Shown here in pieces: positions 1-8,624 of a DNA stretch of 64,000 nt (within the stretch, counting starts at the first letter, position 1; each line of letters opens with the position of its first letter). This stretch comes from Candidatus Thiodubiliella sp. Lineage in GTDB: Bacteria > Pseudomonadota > Gammaproteobacteria > PS1 > Pseudothioglobaceae. The stretch covers positions 1-64,000 of the forward strand of contig JAQRGB010000034.1 of the NCBI GenBank assembly GCA_029237605.1, in the 5' to 3' direction. The translations under genes and the position numbers were made by a program. The notes below the pieces were generated by a model. That model searched no databases, was not told the DNA's origin, and worked only from the letters and a program-made list of their open reading frames with translations.

Positions 1-49
1 TTTTGTACAACTCCTTGGCTCACAGAACGACATGGCTACGATCCGACTT
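1..49 (+). other. Sequencing-adapter contamination (42-nt half plus 7-nt barcode tail)
   Basis: Bases 8-49 are a complete copy of the 42-nt element (begins CAACTCCTTGGCTCAC, ends CTACGATCCGACTT) that I recognise as one half of the MGI/BGISEQ library adapter. Bases 1-7 (TTTTGTA) are shared with the copies near 2238, 21729 and 31699, which fits the end of a sample barcode. It cuts off the 5' part of the gene that follows. Confidence 0.95.
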
Positions 50-51
50 AA

Positions 52-213
52 GAAATTGGCGCACTAAAAGCCTACATCAAGCTTGGAGAGCCACATCTGT
101 GTCTTTTATATGCTTTAGTTGGTGCGCTGGAAAATCGCTCTTGGTTGGATGTTGCACATAATGACAAAGCACGCTTACTAATTGAATTAGATAATTTCAA
201 ATATCCCAATTAA
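52..213 (+). CDS. C-terminal fragment of an unrecognised protein
   Basis: An open frame runs from the adapter to a TAA at 211-213 and encodes about 53 residues (starts EIGALKAYIKLGEP, ends IELDNFKYPN). It has a leucine-rich helical look (LCLLYALVGALENRSW). The 5' end lies outside the window or under the adapter, so the family cannot be assigned. It converges on hisH and overlaps its 3' end by 17 bp, a normal arrangement in this compact genome. Confidence 0.45.
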   Translation, partial: EIGALKAYIKLGEPHLCLLYALVGALENRSWLDVAHNDKARLLIELDNFKYPN

Positions 214-819
214 CAAAATTTTTAAGCAATTGCAATCCATCGTGCTGAGATTTTTCAGGGTGAAATTGCACAGCAAATAGATTATCTTTAGCAATCGCGC
301 AAGTAAAGTCAATGCCATAATCGCTTGACCCGGCAACCACCGAAGAATCATCCTGCTCAACATAATAGCTATGCACACTATAAAAACGTGCATTATCCTC
401 AATATTATGCCAAAGTGGATGCCCGCCCTGTATTTGTTTGACTTTATTCCAACCCATATGCGGGATTTTTAGTTCGCTTTTTGGAAAATTAACAACGTCA
501 CCAGCAAGAATAGACAGACCCTGTGTCCCGCCATTCTCTTGCGAATGATCAAATAAAAGTTGCAAGCCTAGGCAAATACCTAAAAAAGGCTTCTCATACG
601 CTGCTTGCTTAATCACATCAACCAACTCATGCGTGTTCAGTTCTTGCATACACGCACCAATTGCACCCTGCCCTGGAAATACAATACGATCTGCATTATT
701 AATTAAATCCGCATTATCAGTAAGAAAAACAAAGTCGGAGGCCAAGCGGTCTTAGGAAGCGCTTTTTGTACACTACGAACATTGCCCATGCCATAATCAA
801 CAATTGCAATACTTTGCAT
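197..819 (-). CDS. hisH: Imidazole glycerol phosphate synthase glutaminase subunit HisH (adapter-broken)
   Basis: HisH hydrolyses glutamine and passes ammonia to HisF in histidine synthesis. The true start is the ATG at 819-817, giving MQSIAIVDYGMGNVRSVQKA, the standard HisH opening. The frame is then lost in the adapter copy at 732-759 and resumes at FVFLTDNADLINNADRIVFP. The nucleophile motif FLGICLGLQ and the catalytic His in VQFHPEKS are both present, so the glutaminase core is intact. The gene lies 7 bp downstream of hisB on the same strand. The break coincides with adapter sequence and is almost certainly artefactual. Confidence 0.9.
732..759 (+). other. Sequencing-adapter contamination (32-nt half, partial)
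   Basis: Twenty-eight bases match the 32-nt adapter half (begins AAGTCGGAGGCC) but end at CTTAGGAAG before the final ACAA. The copy sits in the 5' part of hisH and destroys its reading frame. Confidence 0.93.
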
Positions 820-826
820 TATAGCT

Positions 827-1408
827 TTATAAACTACCTTTAGTTGATGGAATAACGCCTGTTTGACGCTCATCTTTTATTACTGCCATTCTGAGCGCCC
901 TACCAAAAGCCTTAAAAATAGTTTCAGCTTGATGATGAGCGTTAACTCCGCTTAAGTTATCAATATGCAAAGTTATTGCGGCATGATTAACAAAACCTTG
1001 GAAAAATTCTGAAATTAAATCAACATCAAAAGTGCCAATAATTGCACGAGTAAAATTCACATTAAGCTCTAAACCTGGGCGACCTGATAGGTCTAACACC
1101 ACACGTGATAACGCCTCATCTAATGGCACATAAGCGTATCCATAACGAGTAAATCCAGCCTTATCACCTACTGTCTTTGCGAAAGCTTGGCCTAGCGTAA
1201 TGCCAATATCTTCTACGCTGTGATGGTCATCAATCTGCGTATCGCCATCGCATTTAATGGTTAAATCCATTAAACTATGGCGTGCAATCTGATCCAACAT
1301 ATGGTCTAAAAATGGCACACCAGTGTCTATATTTGCCTGGCCTGTTCCATACAAATTCAGCTCAACATGAATATCGGTTTCGTTGGTTTTTCTAGATACT
1401 TTTATCAT
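827..1408 (-). CDS. hisB: Imidazoleglycerol-phosphate dehydratase
   Basis: Monofunctional IGP dehydratase (193 aa), the sixth step of histidine synthesis; there is no fused HAD phosphatase domain as in E. coli. Both manganese-site signatures are visible: [10 protein letters not shown] (31-40) with DHHSVED (61-67), and the second-half NAHHQAE (156-162). It starts at an ATG and ends 7 bp before hisH, so the two are probably co-transcribed. The frame is complete. The nearest upstream gene, asd, is 117 bp away across a very AT-rich spacer. Confidence 0.96.
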   Translation of the reverse strand: MIKVSRKTNETDIHVELNLYGTGQANIDTGVPFLDHMLDQIARHSLMDLTIKCDGDTQIDDHHSVEDIGITLGQAFAKTVGDKAGFTRYGYAYVPLDEALSRVVLDLSGRPGLELNVNFTRAIIGTFDVDLISEFFQGFVNHAAITLHIDNLSGVNAHHQAETIFKAFGRALRMAVIKDERQTGVIPSTKGSL

Positions 1409-1525
1409 GATTTTTATTTTTTTAACTTTATTTTGGTAAAAATAAGAATATTTTTATTATAACTATTGGCTACAACAATTATCAAAGAACTTTTAGCAAA
1501 TATCTTTTACCTTGATATAACTTAT

Positions 1526-2562
1526 TTACAAGTATTCTTTAATTAAAATTTCAGCAATTTGAATGGTATTAAGCGCCGCACCTTTACGAATATTATCAGA
1601 AACAACCCAAAGATTAAGTCCTTTTTCACAAGAAATATCCTCACGAATGCGGCTCACAAATGTATCATCATGATTAGCTGCCTCAATAAATGGTGTGGCA
1701 TACCCTCCATTTTCGCGCTTATCAACCACCGTAACGCCATTTGCTTTAGATAAAATTTTAGTGGCTTCAGTGGCAGTAATCTTCTTCTGGGTTTCGATAT
1801 TAATTGCTTCAGAATGTCCATAAATAACTGGCACACGAACCGCAGTAGGATTAACTAAAATATTATCATCTTCAAAAATCTTTTGCGTCTCCCACACCAT
1901 TTTCATCTCTTCTTTAGTGTAACCATTCTCTTGAAACACATCAATATGAGGAATTACATTAAATGCAATCTGCTTTGGATAAACCTCAACATCGACTTCA
2001 GTATTACCACTTAATAATTTAGTAGTTTGGTCAATTAATTCACTAATTGCCCCTTTGCCAGAACCAGACACTGCCTGATAAGTTGCAACATTAATTCTCT
2101 TAATTCCCACTGCATCATAAATTGGCTTAAGTGCTACCAACATCTGAATAGTTGAACAATTTGGGTTAGCAATAATATTATGCTTAGTGTAACCAGCAAT
2201 CGCATGCGCATTAACCTCTGGTACAACTAAAGGAATATTTTGTACAACTCCTTGGCTCACAGAACGACATGGCTACGATCCGACTTCACACAACCTGCCT
2301 CAGCCGCAATCGGCGCATATTTCTCAGAAATATTACCCCCTGCTGAGAACAGCCCCACTTGCGCCTTTGAAAAATCAAAAGTATCCAAATCTTGCACTAT
2401 CCAACTTTTTCCTTGACAAAATACCCTCTTACCATCTGAGTTAGCGCTCGCTAATGGATATAAATTATTAATCGGAAAATCACGTTGCTCTAAAATTGAG
2501 AGGATGGTCTCGCCCACTGCGCCTGTTGCACCCACAACACAAACATCTAACTTTTTATTCAT
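1526..2562 (-). CDS. asd: Aspartate-semialdehyde dehydrogenase (adapter-broken)
   Basis: Asd reduces aspartyl phosphate to the semialdehyde, the branch point to lysine/diaminopimelate, threonine and methionine. The N-terminal part shows the NADP loop VVGATGAVGE (residues 9-18). The C-terminal part has the active-site cysteine in NPNCSTIQ and the motif GSGKGAISEL. The two parts are in different frames, separated by the adapter plus barcode tail at 2238-2286, where the VIDNTSxFR stretch of the family is expected. The interval is about 11 nt longer than in relatives, so here the adapter is not a clean replacement. Otherwise the gene looks complete. Confidence 0.93.
2238..2286 (+). other. Sequencing-adapter contamination (42-nt half plus barcode tail)
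   Basis: Bases 2245-2286 are a complete copy of the 42-nt adapter half, preceded by the shared TTTTGTA tail at 2238-2244. It lies inside asd and breaks the frame. Confidence 0.95.
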
Positions 2563-2601
2563 AGTATAGAAATGTAAACATTATAAAAAAATTATTGGCA
2601 A

Positions 2602-3348
2602 TTATACTCTATTATCAATATCGATAAATTGATGCTCAACATCAAATTTATCGCTCAGATGTTGACACAGGGCTTGTACACCATAACGCTCAGTAGCATA
2701 ATGCCCTGCAGATATAAAAGAAATATTACTCTCTTTGGAAATCGCTGGTATTTGCTCAGATATCTCGCCTGTTATAAAACAGTCGGCATTAAGATTAATA
2801 GCATGGTCAATGTAGTTTTGTGCACCGCCTGTGCACCACGCAATGCGTTTTAATGGTTTATCGTCATCACCAAATACTAAAGGATCTCGATTAAGCACTT
2901 GTTTAATGATGCTTGAGAGTTGTGATAACGTCATATCAATCTCCCCTTGCCAAACTAGAGTATCTCCGATTGGTTTTGAATTTTTTATACCAAGACGTTG
3001 TGCAAGTTGGATGTTATTACCAACTTTTGCGTGTGCATAAGTCGGATCGTAGCCATGTCGTTCTGTGAGCCAAGGAGTTGTAGCTAAGTAATGCTTTTAT
3101 ACGGTTTTTTTAATACCTATAACTTCAAGTCCTTCATTCTTCCAGAAAAAACCATGATGTACAAATAGTGCATCGGCTTTTTCGTCAATCGCTGCGTCAA
3201 TTAAATCCTGGTTAGCGCTCACCCCTGAGATGAGTTTTTGGATTTCTGTTTTGCCCTCAATTTGCAAACCATTCGGACAATAATCAGAAAAATTATCTAC
3301 TTGCAAGTATTGATGACAATAGACAAGTAATGTTTTTTGATTAATCAT
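2602..3348 (-). CDS. NIF3-like dinuclear metal-centre protein (adapter-broken and frameshifted)
   Basis: Member of the NIF3/DUF34 (YbgI) family of dimetal proteins; its biochemical role is poorly defined. The N-terminal half carries the metal ligands in FVHHGFFWK and the C-terminal half has GHYATERYGVQAL. Between them the frame reads AHAKVGNNIQLAQRLGIKN, typical of the family. There are two lesions: the adapter copy at 3039-3080, and a one-base deficit in the T7 run at 3105-3111. With eight T the frame continues as IKKNRIKALLS. It ends 37 bp before asd starts and begins next to hisC. Confidence 0.88.
3039..3080 (-). other. Sequencing-adapter contamination (42-nt half, complete)
   Basis: Complete reverse-orientation copy (begins AAGTCGGATCGTAGCC, ends GCCAAGGAGTTG) inside the NIF3-like gene. 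The following bases match neither shared barcode tail. Confidence 0.95.
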
Positions 3349-3350
3349 AA

Positions 3351-4433
3351 TTAATTATAAAATTCCTCTACAATGCTGATAAATTGTTGGTTTTGTTCAC
3401 TACTTCCCACTGTCACTCGCAGACAATCTGCAAGTTTTGGCACGCTACTAAGATTTTTAATCAATATACCTTTTTGCTTTAGTGTTTCGAATAGCTCGTT
3501 GGCATTTGGCACTTTAAACAAAATAAAGTTTGCTTGTGATGAATAAACTTGAAGGCAACTAATGTTACTCAACTCCAGTGAGAGCTTATCACGCTCAGTA
3601 AGAATAATTTTTACATTTGCGTTAATTTTATTTTTTTCTTTAATAAAAAATTAGCACTCACTTGCGTTAATATATTGATATTATAAGGTAGTCTTAATTT
3701 ATCCAATTGCGTTATCGTATCTTGCACACCAATCAACAAACCTAAACGCAAGCCAGCAAAACCGATTTTTGACACTGTTCTGAGTAATACTAAATTAGGA
3801 TATTTCTTAATATCACTTAAAAAACTATCATTAGCATAGGCATAATAAGCTTCATCTAATACGACTAAGGCATCGCTTTCAGTGATGATTTCCTCAATAG
3901 CGTTTCTATCAGAACGACATGGCTACGATCCGACTTCAGTTGGATTGTTTGGATATGCGATAAAAATTAGTTTTGGTTTATGCGTTTTAATCGCTAATAG
4001 CATTGCACTTAAATCAATTTCAAACTCAGAATTTAAGCCAACACCTTGGTAATTTAAGCGTGTAAGTTTTGCAATTATCTCATACATTGCAAAACTTGGC
4101 TCAACGCTTAAAATAGTATCACCCATGTCACATGCTAATGCTAATAATTGAATAAGCTCATCAGAACCATTGCCTAGTAGAATGCCAAAGTCATTAGGTA
4201 TGTTCATCAACTCACGTAAAGTTTGTTGTAATTCTGTGGCATTTGAATTTGGATAACGATTCAACTGAGCTCTAGATAGATAGGCCAAATGTTGCCCTAT
4301 TAATTCATCTGGCAAGAGAAATGGTGATTCCATAGCGTCCAACTTCACTATATTTTCAGACATACTCACATGATAAGCATTGCAAGTCGGAGGCCAAGCG
4401 GTCCTTAGGAAGACAGTTATTAATAAAACTCAT
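3351..4433 (-). CDS. hisC: Histidinol-phosphate aminotransferase (two adapter hits plus a frameshift)
   Basis: PLP-dependent aminotransferase of histidine synthesis. The motifs IKLDAMESPF-like (here VKLDAMESPF), GNGSDELIQ, YPNNPTE, LDEAYYAYAND and the PLP-lysine region RTVSKIGFAGLRLG are all present in order. I place the start at the ATG at 4433-4431, overlapping the thiD stop. If one extra C in the adapter copy at 4384-4415 is ignored, this start is in frame with NAYHVSMSENIVKLDAMES, the usual HisC opening. A second adapter fragment lies at 3910-3936. The T7 run at 3631-3637 needs an eighth T to join SANFLLKKK to INANVKIILTER. Confidence 0.9.
3910..3936 (+). other. Sequencing-adapter contamination (42-nt half, 3' 27 nt)
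   Basis: The last 27 bases of the 42-nt adapter half (CAGAACGACATGG through CGATCCGACTT) replace sequence in the middle of hisC, just after the YPNNPTE motif. Confidence 0.93.
4384..4415 (+). other. Sequencing-adapter contamination (32-nt half with one inserted base)
   Basis: The 32-nt adapter half with an extra C (GGTCCTTAGG instead of GGTCTTAGG), ending AGACA. It covers the N-terminal codons of hisC. Removing the extra base restores the hisC frame from the ATG at 4433. Confidence 0.92.
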
Positions 4434-5181
4434 GATAATTCTTTCGATTTGGATGAAACTGCATTTTACCAATACTCTTAGCATTTAATAAAGTTTGATA
4501 AGTATAGTCCAAAGACCGCTGGCAAGCAGTTTCCACTGACAAGCCATGTGTTATAAAAGATGCAATAGCGCTAGACAGCGTACAACCAGAGCCATGATAA
4601 TCACCAGGTAATTTATCGTAAATATAGCTTTTTACTAACTTAGCGTTATAATACAAACGATGTTCAATTTTAAAATCCGACACATCAGTGGTAGTAAGCA
4701 ACACCCATTCACATGCTAGTTTTTCTATGGCTCTTTGCTCGTCTTTTTCGCCAGACAAGATATATAACTCTGCCATATTAGGAGTAATGATTTTTACCAA
4801 GGGCAATAAACTTTGTTTCAGTGTATCTATTTCTCGTGTTTGCAATAAAACTTCTTGAGTGCTAGTTTTAACAATTGGGTCAAGCACAATACTTTTGCCT
4901 TGTACTAAATCGGCAATTACTGTAATTTGCTCGCTAGAGCAAAGCAACCCAATCTTAACAACATTAAAGTCAATATCTGCTTGTAAATGATGGAATTGTT
5001 TGATAATTAACTCAACATCCACAGGATGGATTTCTACAACTAATTGGGTGTTTTGTACTGTCATTGTTGTTACAATCGGTAATGGGGTAAGCCCAAGACA
5101 ATTAATGCTTTCAATATCAGCACTAATACCAGCCCCTCCACAGGGATCAAGCCCAGATAAGGCTAAAACTGACTCATTCAA
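4420..5181 (-). CDS. thiD: Hydroxymethylpyrimidine/phosphomethylpyrimidine kinase
   Basis: ThiD (253 aa) phosphorylates HMP and HMP-phosphate to supply the pyrimidine half of thiamine. The N-terminal ALSGLDPCGGAGISAD (7-22) binds the pyrimidine. The ribokinase-fold anion hole and catalytic cysteine are in GDYHGSGCT (183-191). The C-terminal TLLNAKSIGKMQFHPNR is typical. The frame is intact. It overlaps dsbA by 8 bp upstream and probably hisC by 14 bp downstream, which suggests translational coupling in a dsbA-thiD-hisC series. Confidence 0.95.
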   Translation of the reverse strand: MNESVLALSGLDPCGGAGISADIESINCLGLTPLPIVTTMTVQNTQLVVEIHPVDVELIIKQFHHLQADIDFNVVKIGLLCSSEQITVIADLVQGKSIVLDPIVKTSTQEVLLQTREIDTLKQSLLPLVKIITPNMAELYILSGEKDEQRAIEKLACEWVLLTTTDVSDFKIEHRLYYNAKLVKSYIYDKLPGDYHGSGCTLSSAIASFITHGLSVETACQRSLDYTYQTLLNAKSIGKMQFHPNRKNYHEFY

Positions 5182-5791
5182 CTTTGCTTTCTTTTTTAAT
5201 TAAATAGTTTATTACATCAAACATTCGATTATTATTACCTGCATGCTTTGTGTCCACAAGGTATTTACCAGCTACGATAAAAGAAGGAACGCCGCCAACG
5301 CCTTTATACTTTTTAGTATTAATTTTTGACTGGTTAACTTTAATACGCACCGAAAATGAGTTTAAAGCATTCTTAGCTTTAATTTTATCCACGCCACGCT
5401 CAACTAACCAATTAATAAAATCTTCATCGCCAGTAAACGCCTCTTTTTCTATGTGAATTGCATTAAACAAGGCCTCATGTAGGCTATCTAGCTTTCCAAG
5501 ATACTCCAATACATAATAAAAAATAGCACCCCGCTCCCATCGATCAGAAAAAACTGCAGGCTGTTGAACGAACTGAGCAGAATTCGGCATTTTCTTAAGC
5601 CAATTATTGACTAATGGCTCAAGATTAAAGCAATGTGAACAGTAGTACCAAAACAACTCACGCACTTCAACTTTATCGCCTGTTATGGTTTTAATTGGTT
5701 TATCAAATACAATGTAATCAGCGCCTGCTTTATAATTAGCATTTGTCATGGTGGCAACTGTTAATAACAAACTTAATAGCATTCTTTTCAT
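5174..5791 (-). CDS. dsbA: Thiol:disulfide interchange protein DsbA
   Basis: Periplasmic disulfide oxidase (205 aa) with a signal peptide (KRMLLSLLLTVATMTNA, about residues 2-18). The active site is C51-S-H-C54 in FWYYCSHCFNLEP. CSHC differs from the E. coli CPHC, and the dipeptide between the cysteines sets redox potential in this family. The cis-proline loop is GVGGVPSF (P169). It overlaps thiD by 8 bp. Cytochrome c1 and other exported cysteine proteins are plausible substrates (inference). Confidence 0.93.
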   Translation of the reverse strand: MKRMLLSLLLTVATMTNANYKAGADYIVFDKPIKTITGDKVEVRELFWYYCSHCFNLEPLVNNWLKKMPNSAQFVQQPAVFSDRWERGAIFYYVLEYLGKLDSLHEALFNAIHIEKEAFTGDEDFINWLVERGVDKIKAKNALNSFSVRIKVNQSKINTKKYKGVGGVPSFIVAGKYLVDTKHAGNNNRMFDVINYLIKKESKVE

Positions 5792-5843
5792 GATAATTAC
5801 CTATCTAAAATATTGACATTATACGAGAGTAATGGCATTGTAG

Positions 5844-6280
5844 TCACAAGTAATTGCTGATAAGTCTTTTTTCAAGCGGGTGCACTCCCTCTGGATTGAG
5901 CTGTGCTAATGGCGCTAGCACAAAATTATATTGCAAAATATCGCTTCTGGGCAAATTATTTTTTCTATCAACTACCTCATCATACAATACCAAATCTAGG
6001 TCAATCCCTCTAGAAGAAAATTTTGGCATAGACCTGTCCCTTCCTTGTTTATTCTCAATTGTACGCAACACACTAAGCACATCGGCAATGCTTAAATCTG
6101 TTGTAGCATTTACACCCATATTATAAAAATCAGCACCTTTAAATCCTGCTGATTTACTTTCAAAAATATCAGAACATAGAACGTCAAAAAAATTGAGTCG
6201 CAAGCTATATAATGCTTGAGAAATGTTTTTTTGCGGCTCTGGTTTGAGCCAATATTAATGTGTATATGTGATATTTGCAT
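5844..6280 (-). CDS. folK: 2-amino-4-hydroxy-6-hydroxymethyldihydropteridine pyrophosphokinase (frameshifted)
   Basis: HPPK transfers pyrophosphate from ATP to the pterin in folate synthesis. The start MQISHIHINIGSNQSR at 6280 lies two bases after the folB stop. The ATP/Mg motif RGIDLDLVLYDE and the ending NFVLAPLAQLNPEGVHP are clear. The frame breaks at the T7 run 6226-6232. With eight T it continues as KKNISQALYSLRLNFFD, which matches the family. No adapter is present here, so this is a separate class of lesion from the adapter breaks. Confidence 0.9.
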
Positions 6281-6282
6281 GA

Positions 6283-6645
6283 CTATGCCCAACTATCACG
6301 ATTACGCTTAATAATTACACCAACACCTTGTGCGCCAGTTACTGCTTCGCCTTTGTTTAGCGTTAACTTCACTTTTTCCACACCAAATTCTTTGATGATA
6401 GTTTGCGTTATTTTCTCTGCTAAGGTCTCTACCAATTGAAACTCACTATCTCGAACAAATTCAATCAAACGCTTTGAAACCGCTTTATAATCAAGCGTAT
6501 GGTCAATATGATCGGCCTCACTAGCGGCCTTAATATCAGCAGACATCTCAATATCTAGGATAATATCCTGACGAATTTCTCTTTCCCAATCATAAACCCC
6601 AATCACACAATCAATTTTTAATCCTTGAATAAAGACTATATCCAT
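6283..6645 (-). CDS. folB: Dihydroneopterin aldolase
   Basis: FolB (120 aa from the chosen start) cleaves dihydroneopterin to 6-hydroxymethyl-dihydropterin, the substrate of FolK encoded next to it. The start is the ATG at 6645 (MDIVFIQGLKIDCVIGVYDW), because family members begin this way. A longer reading to 6675 would run into the plsY promoter region. The conserved glutamate is in YDWERE and the catalytic lysine in LNKGEAV. It forms a folB-folK pair separated by two bases. Confidence 0.93.
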   Translation of the reverse strand: MDIVFIQGLKIDCVIGVYDWEREIRQDIILDIEMSADIKAASEADHIDHTLDYKAVSKRLIEFVRDSEFQLVETLAEKITQTIIKEFGVEKVKLTLNKGEAVTGAQGVGVIIKRNRDSWA

Positions 6646-6686
6646 AGTATCATTAGGGCCATAATTTTTCCACAAATAAGTTTACC

Positions 6687-7268
6687 ATGTTACACATTTT
6701 GATTATTGCTAGCTACCTAATTGGCTCATTATCTAGTGCTATTATAGTTTGTAAAGCTTTTAATTTACCCGACCCACGTACTAGGGGATCTAACAACCCA
6801 GGTGCAACCAATATATTACGCATTGGCGGTAAAAAGGCCGCCATTATCACCTTATTTGGTGACTGCGCGAAAGGTTTAATTCCAATATTAATTGCACAAG
6901 TTATGAACGCTAATTTACTCACAATGACATTGATCGCATTAGCCACTTTCTTAGGACACGTTTACCCAATTTTCTTTGGCTTTAAAGGCGGGAAGGGTGT
7001 AGCAACTTTTTTAGGTAGCTTGTTTGCCTTGAACTATTTAGTCGGCTTAAGTTTTGCGCTAATTTGGCTTTTTGTTGCCAAAGTGCTAAAAATTTCTTCA
7101 TTATCTGCATTAGCCTCTACCCTACTAACTCCTGGAATTTTTTATTTCTTAAGTGCCAAAGATATAAATGCCACTTATATTATCTCTTTAATATGTATTT
7201 GGATTTTTTACACTCATCGAAGTAATATTAAAAAACTACTTAACAACCAAGAAAATAAAATCAATTAG
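6687..7268 (+). CDS. plsY: Glycerol-3-phosphate acyltransferase PlsY
   Basis: Integral membrane acyl-phosphate:glycerol-3-phosphate acyltransferase (193 aa), the first step of phospholipid synthesis. The three conserved loops are visible: RGSNNPGATNILR near residue 35, GHVYPIFFGFKGGKGVAT in the middle, and the YTHRSNIKKLL ending. About five hydrophobic segments are present. It is divergent from folB with about 40 bp between the starts, a common plsY/folB arrangement in proteobacteria. Confidence 0.95.
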   Translation: MLHILIIASYLIGSLSSAIIVCKAFNLPDPRTRGSNNPGATNILRIGGKKAAIITLFGDCAKGLIPILIAQVMNANLLTMTLIALATFLGHVYPIFFGFKGGKGVATFLGSLFALNYLVGLSFALIWLFVAKVLKISSLSALASTLLTPGIFYFLSAKDINATYIISLICIWIFYTHRSNIKKLLNNQENKIN

Positions 7269-7376
7269 CACTCAACACTTACCCATTAAAATAAGTAAAA
7301 TAACACACGTTATTATGAATGTATAATATACATAATATATTCATCTTAGTTTTTTAATTTAAATACCCAACACAAC

Positions 7377-8267
7377 ATGTCAATAAAAAATAAAAAAGAC
7401 GCTAAAAAGAAGATAAAAAAGTTACAAAATAATAAGTATGTTATGAATAAAAGTAACGTTATGTCTGGCAATGCATTATTAAATTTATCAAAAATAGCAG
7501 GAGATTATCCCTATCCTAAAAAGATGAGTGTTGAAGAATACACAAATGAAAAGTATTTGCTACAAACAGAGTTGCTAAAAGCACAAGATTGGATTAAAAA
7601 TTACAATAAAACAGCAACTCCTTGGCTCACAGAACGACATGGCTACGATCCGACTTGGACAATTAAACGTTTTATGGAACATCTTAATCCACGTGCCGCA
7701 CGTGTCATCGCCCTAGAAAAACCATCAAGGGTTGAGCTTGGTCAGTGGTATTTCCAGCGCTATATTGAGCATTTCCCAACTAATGGCGAAATGGTATTAT
7801 TTGACCGTTCTTGGTATAATAGAGCTGGCGTAGAGCGTGTTATGGGTTTTTGTAAAAATCCAGAGTATCTTGAGTTTATGCGGCAGGCTCCTTTACTAGA
7901 GCGTATGTTGGTTAATGATGGTTTTATTCTTTCTAAATATTGGTTTTCTGTCAGTAGACAAGAGCAGTTAAGGCGCTTCCATCTACGTAAAAACGACCCT
8001 TTAAAAAGATGGAAGCTAAGTGAAATAGATTTACAATCATTAACAAAATGGGAAGAATATACCAAAGCTAAAGAAGATATGTTTTTTTATACCAATACTG
8101 CTGATTCTCCCTGGATTGTTGTAAAGTCAGATGATAAAAAACGCGCAAGAATTAATTGTATTAGACACTTCCTTTACCACTTAGATTACCAGAATAAAGA
8201 TACTAAAATAATTTTTGAACCTGATAAAAAAATTATTGGAAGTATAAATAATTTATATAAAGAATAA
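7377..8267 (+). CDS. ppk2: Polyphosphate kinase 2 (Walker A overwritten by adapter)
   Basis: PPK2-family kinase (296 aa) that transfers phosphate between polyphosphate and nucleotides. TIKRFMEHLNPR, ALEKPSRVELGQWYFQRY, FDRSWYNRAGVERVMGFC and the lid-region arginines are all present. The Walker A segment normally between WIKxT and TIKRF is missing, and in its place stands adapter-encoded [13 protein letters not shown]. The spacing from the Trp to TIKR is 22 residues, the same as I recall for other PPK2 proteins, so the adapter replaced native bases one for one. The real protein should have a normal FEGRDAAGKGG loop. A lysine-rich basic N-terminus precedes the domain. Confidence 0.92.
   Translation: MSIKNKKDAKKKIKKLQNNKYVMNKSNVMSGNALLNLSKIAGDYPYPKKMSVEEYTNEKYLLQTELLKAQDWIKNYNKTATPWLTERHGYDPTWTIKRFMEHLNPRAARVIALEKPSRVELGQWYFQRYIEHFPTNGEMVLFDRSWYNRAGVERVMGFCKNPEYLEFMRQAPLLERMLVNDGFILSKYWFSVSRQEQLRRFHLRKNDPLKRWKLSEIDLQSLTKWEEYTKAKEDMFFYTNTADSPWIVVKSDDKKRARINCIRHFLYHLDYQNKDTKIIFEPDKKIIGSINNLYKE
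7615..7656 (+). other. Sequencing-adapter contamination (42-nt half, complete)
   Basis: A complete 42-nt copy that reads through in frame within ppk2 and so does not create a stop. It hides the loss of the Walker A motif from any annotation that checks only for open frames. Confidence 0.96.
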
Positions 8268-8279
8268 GGAAAATACATA

Positions 8280-8543
8280 ATGTCAAATATAAGAAAACAA
8301 CTTAAAGTCGCTTTGGGAATTGCTAAAAAAGCAGAAATTGAAGCATTAATTGCAACTAAAAAAGCTCAAAAAGCTGTTGATAAAATAGCAAAATTAAAAA
8401 AAGAACTAAGCGAACAACATAAAAAATTGGTCAAAAAAGTCAAAGAAAAAATTAAAAAAAATAATAAAGACAATGACGAAATGATAGAGTGCTTTTCTAA
8501 AAAAAGAATAAAAAAAGCAAGGAAAAAGAAAGCTTTAAAATGA
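8280..8543 (+). CDS. Small lysine-rich coiled-coil protein of unknown function
   Basis: An 87-residue product, about one third lysine, with Ala/Lys/Glu heptads (AKKAEIEALIATKKAQKAVDK) predicting a long charged helix, and a basic tail (KKRIKKARKKKALK). It starts 12 bp after the ppk2 stop behind a purine-rich AAGGAAA site, so it is probably co-transcribed and coupled. I do not recognise a family. It resembles lysine-rich nucleoid or granule-associated proteins. A link to polyphosphate is inference from position and charge only. Confidence 0.7.
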   Translation: MSNIRKQLKVALGIAKKAEIEALIATKKAQKAVDKIAKLKKELSEQHKKLVKKVKEKIKKNNKDNDEMIECFSKKRIKKARKKKALK

Positions 8544-8563
8544 TTTTATTTTTAACTAATTAA

Positions 8564-8589
8564 TAATACACATTAATATAGATGTATTA
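8564..8589. terminator. Possible weak hairpin between convergent genes
   Basis: TAATACA (8564-8570) pairs with TGTATTA (8583-8589) between the convergent lysine-rich gene and the ABC permease. The stem is short and AT-only, so a terminator role is uncertain. Confidence 0.3.
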
Positions 8590-8624
8590 TGTTTTAGTAA
8601 TTTTAATTCTATCAATAAGTATCG

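Noticed and set aside
7269-7376. AT-rich palindromic stretch upstream of ppk2 as a specific operator
   Set aside because: Imperfect A/T-only symmetry is expected by chance in such sequence and no matching second site was found.
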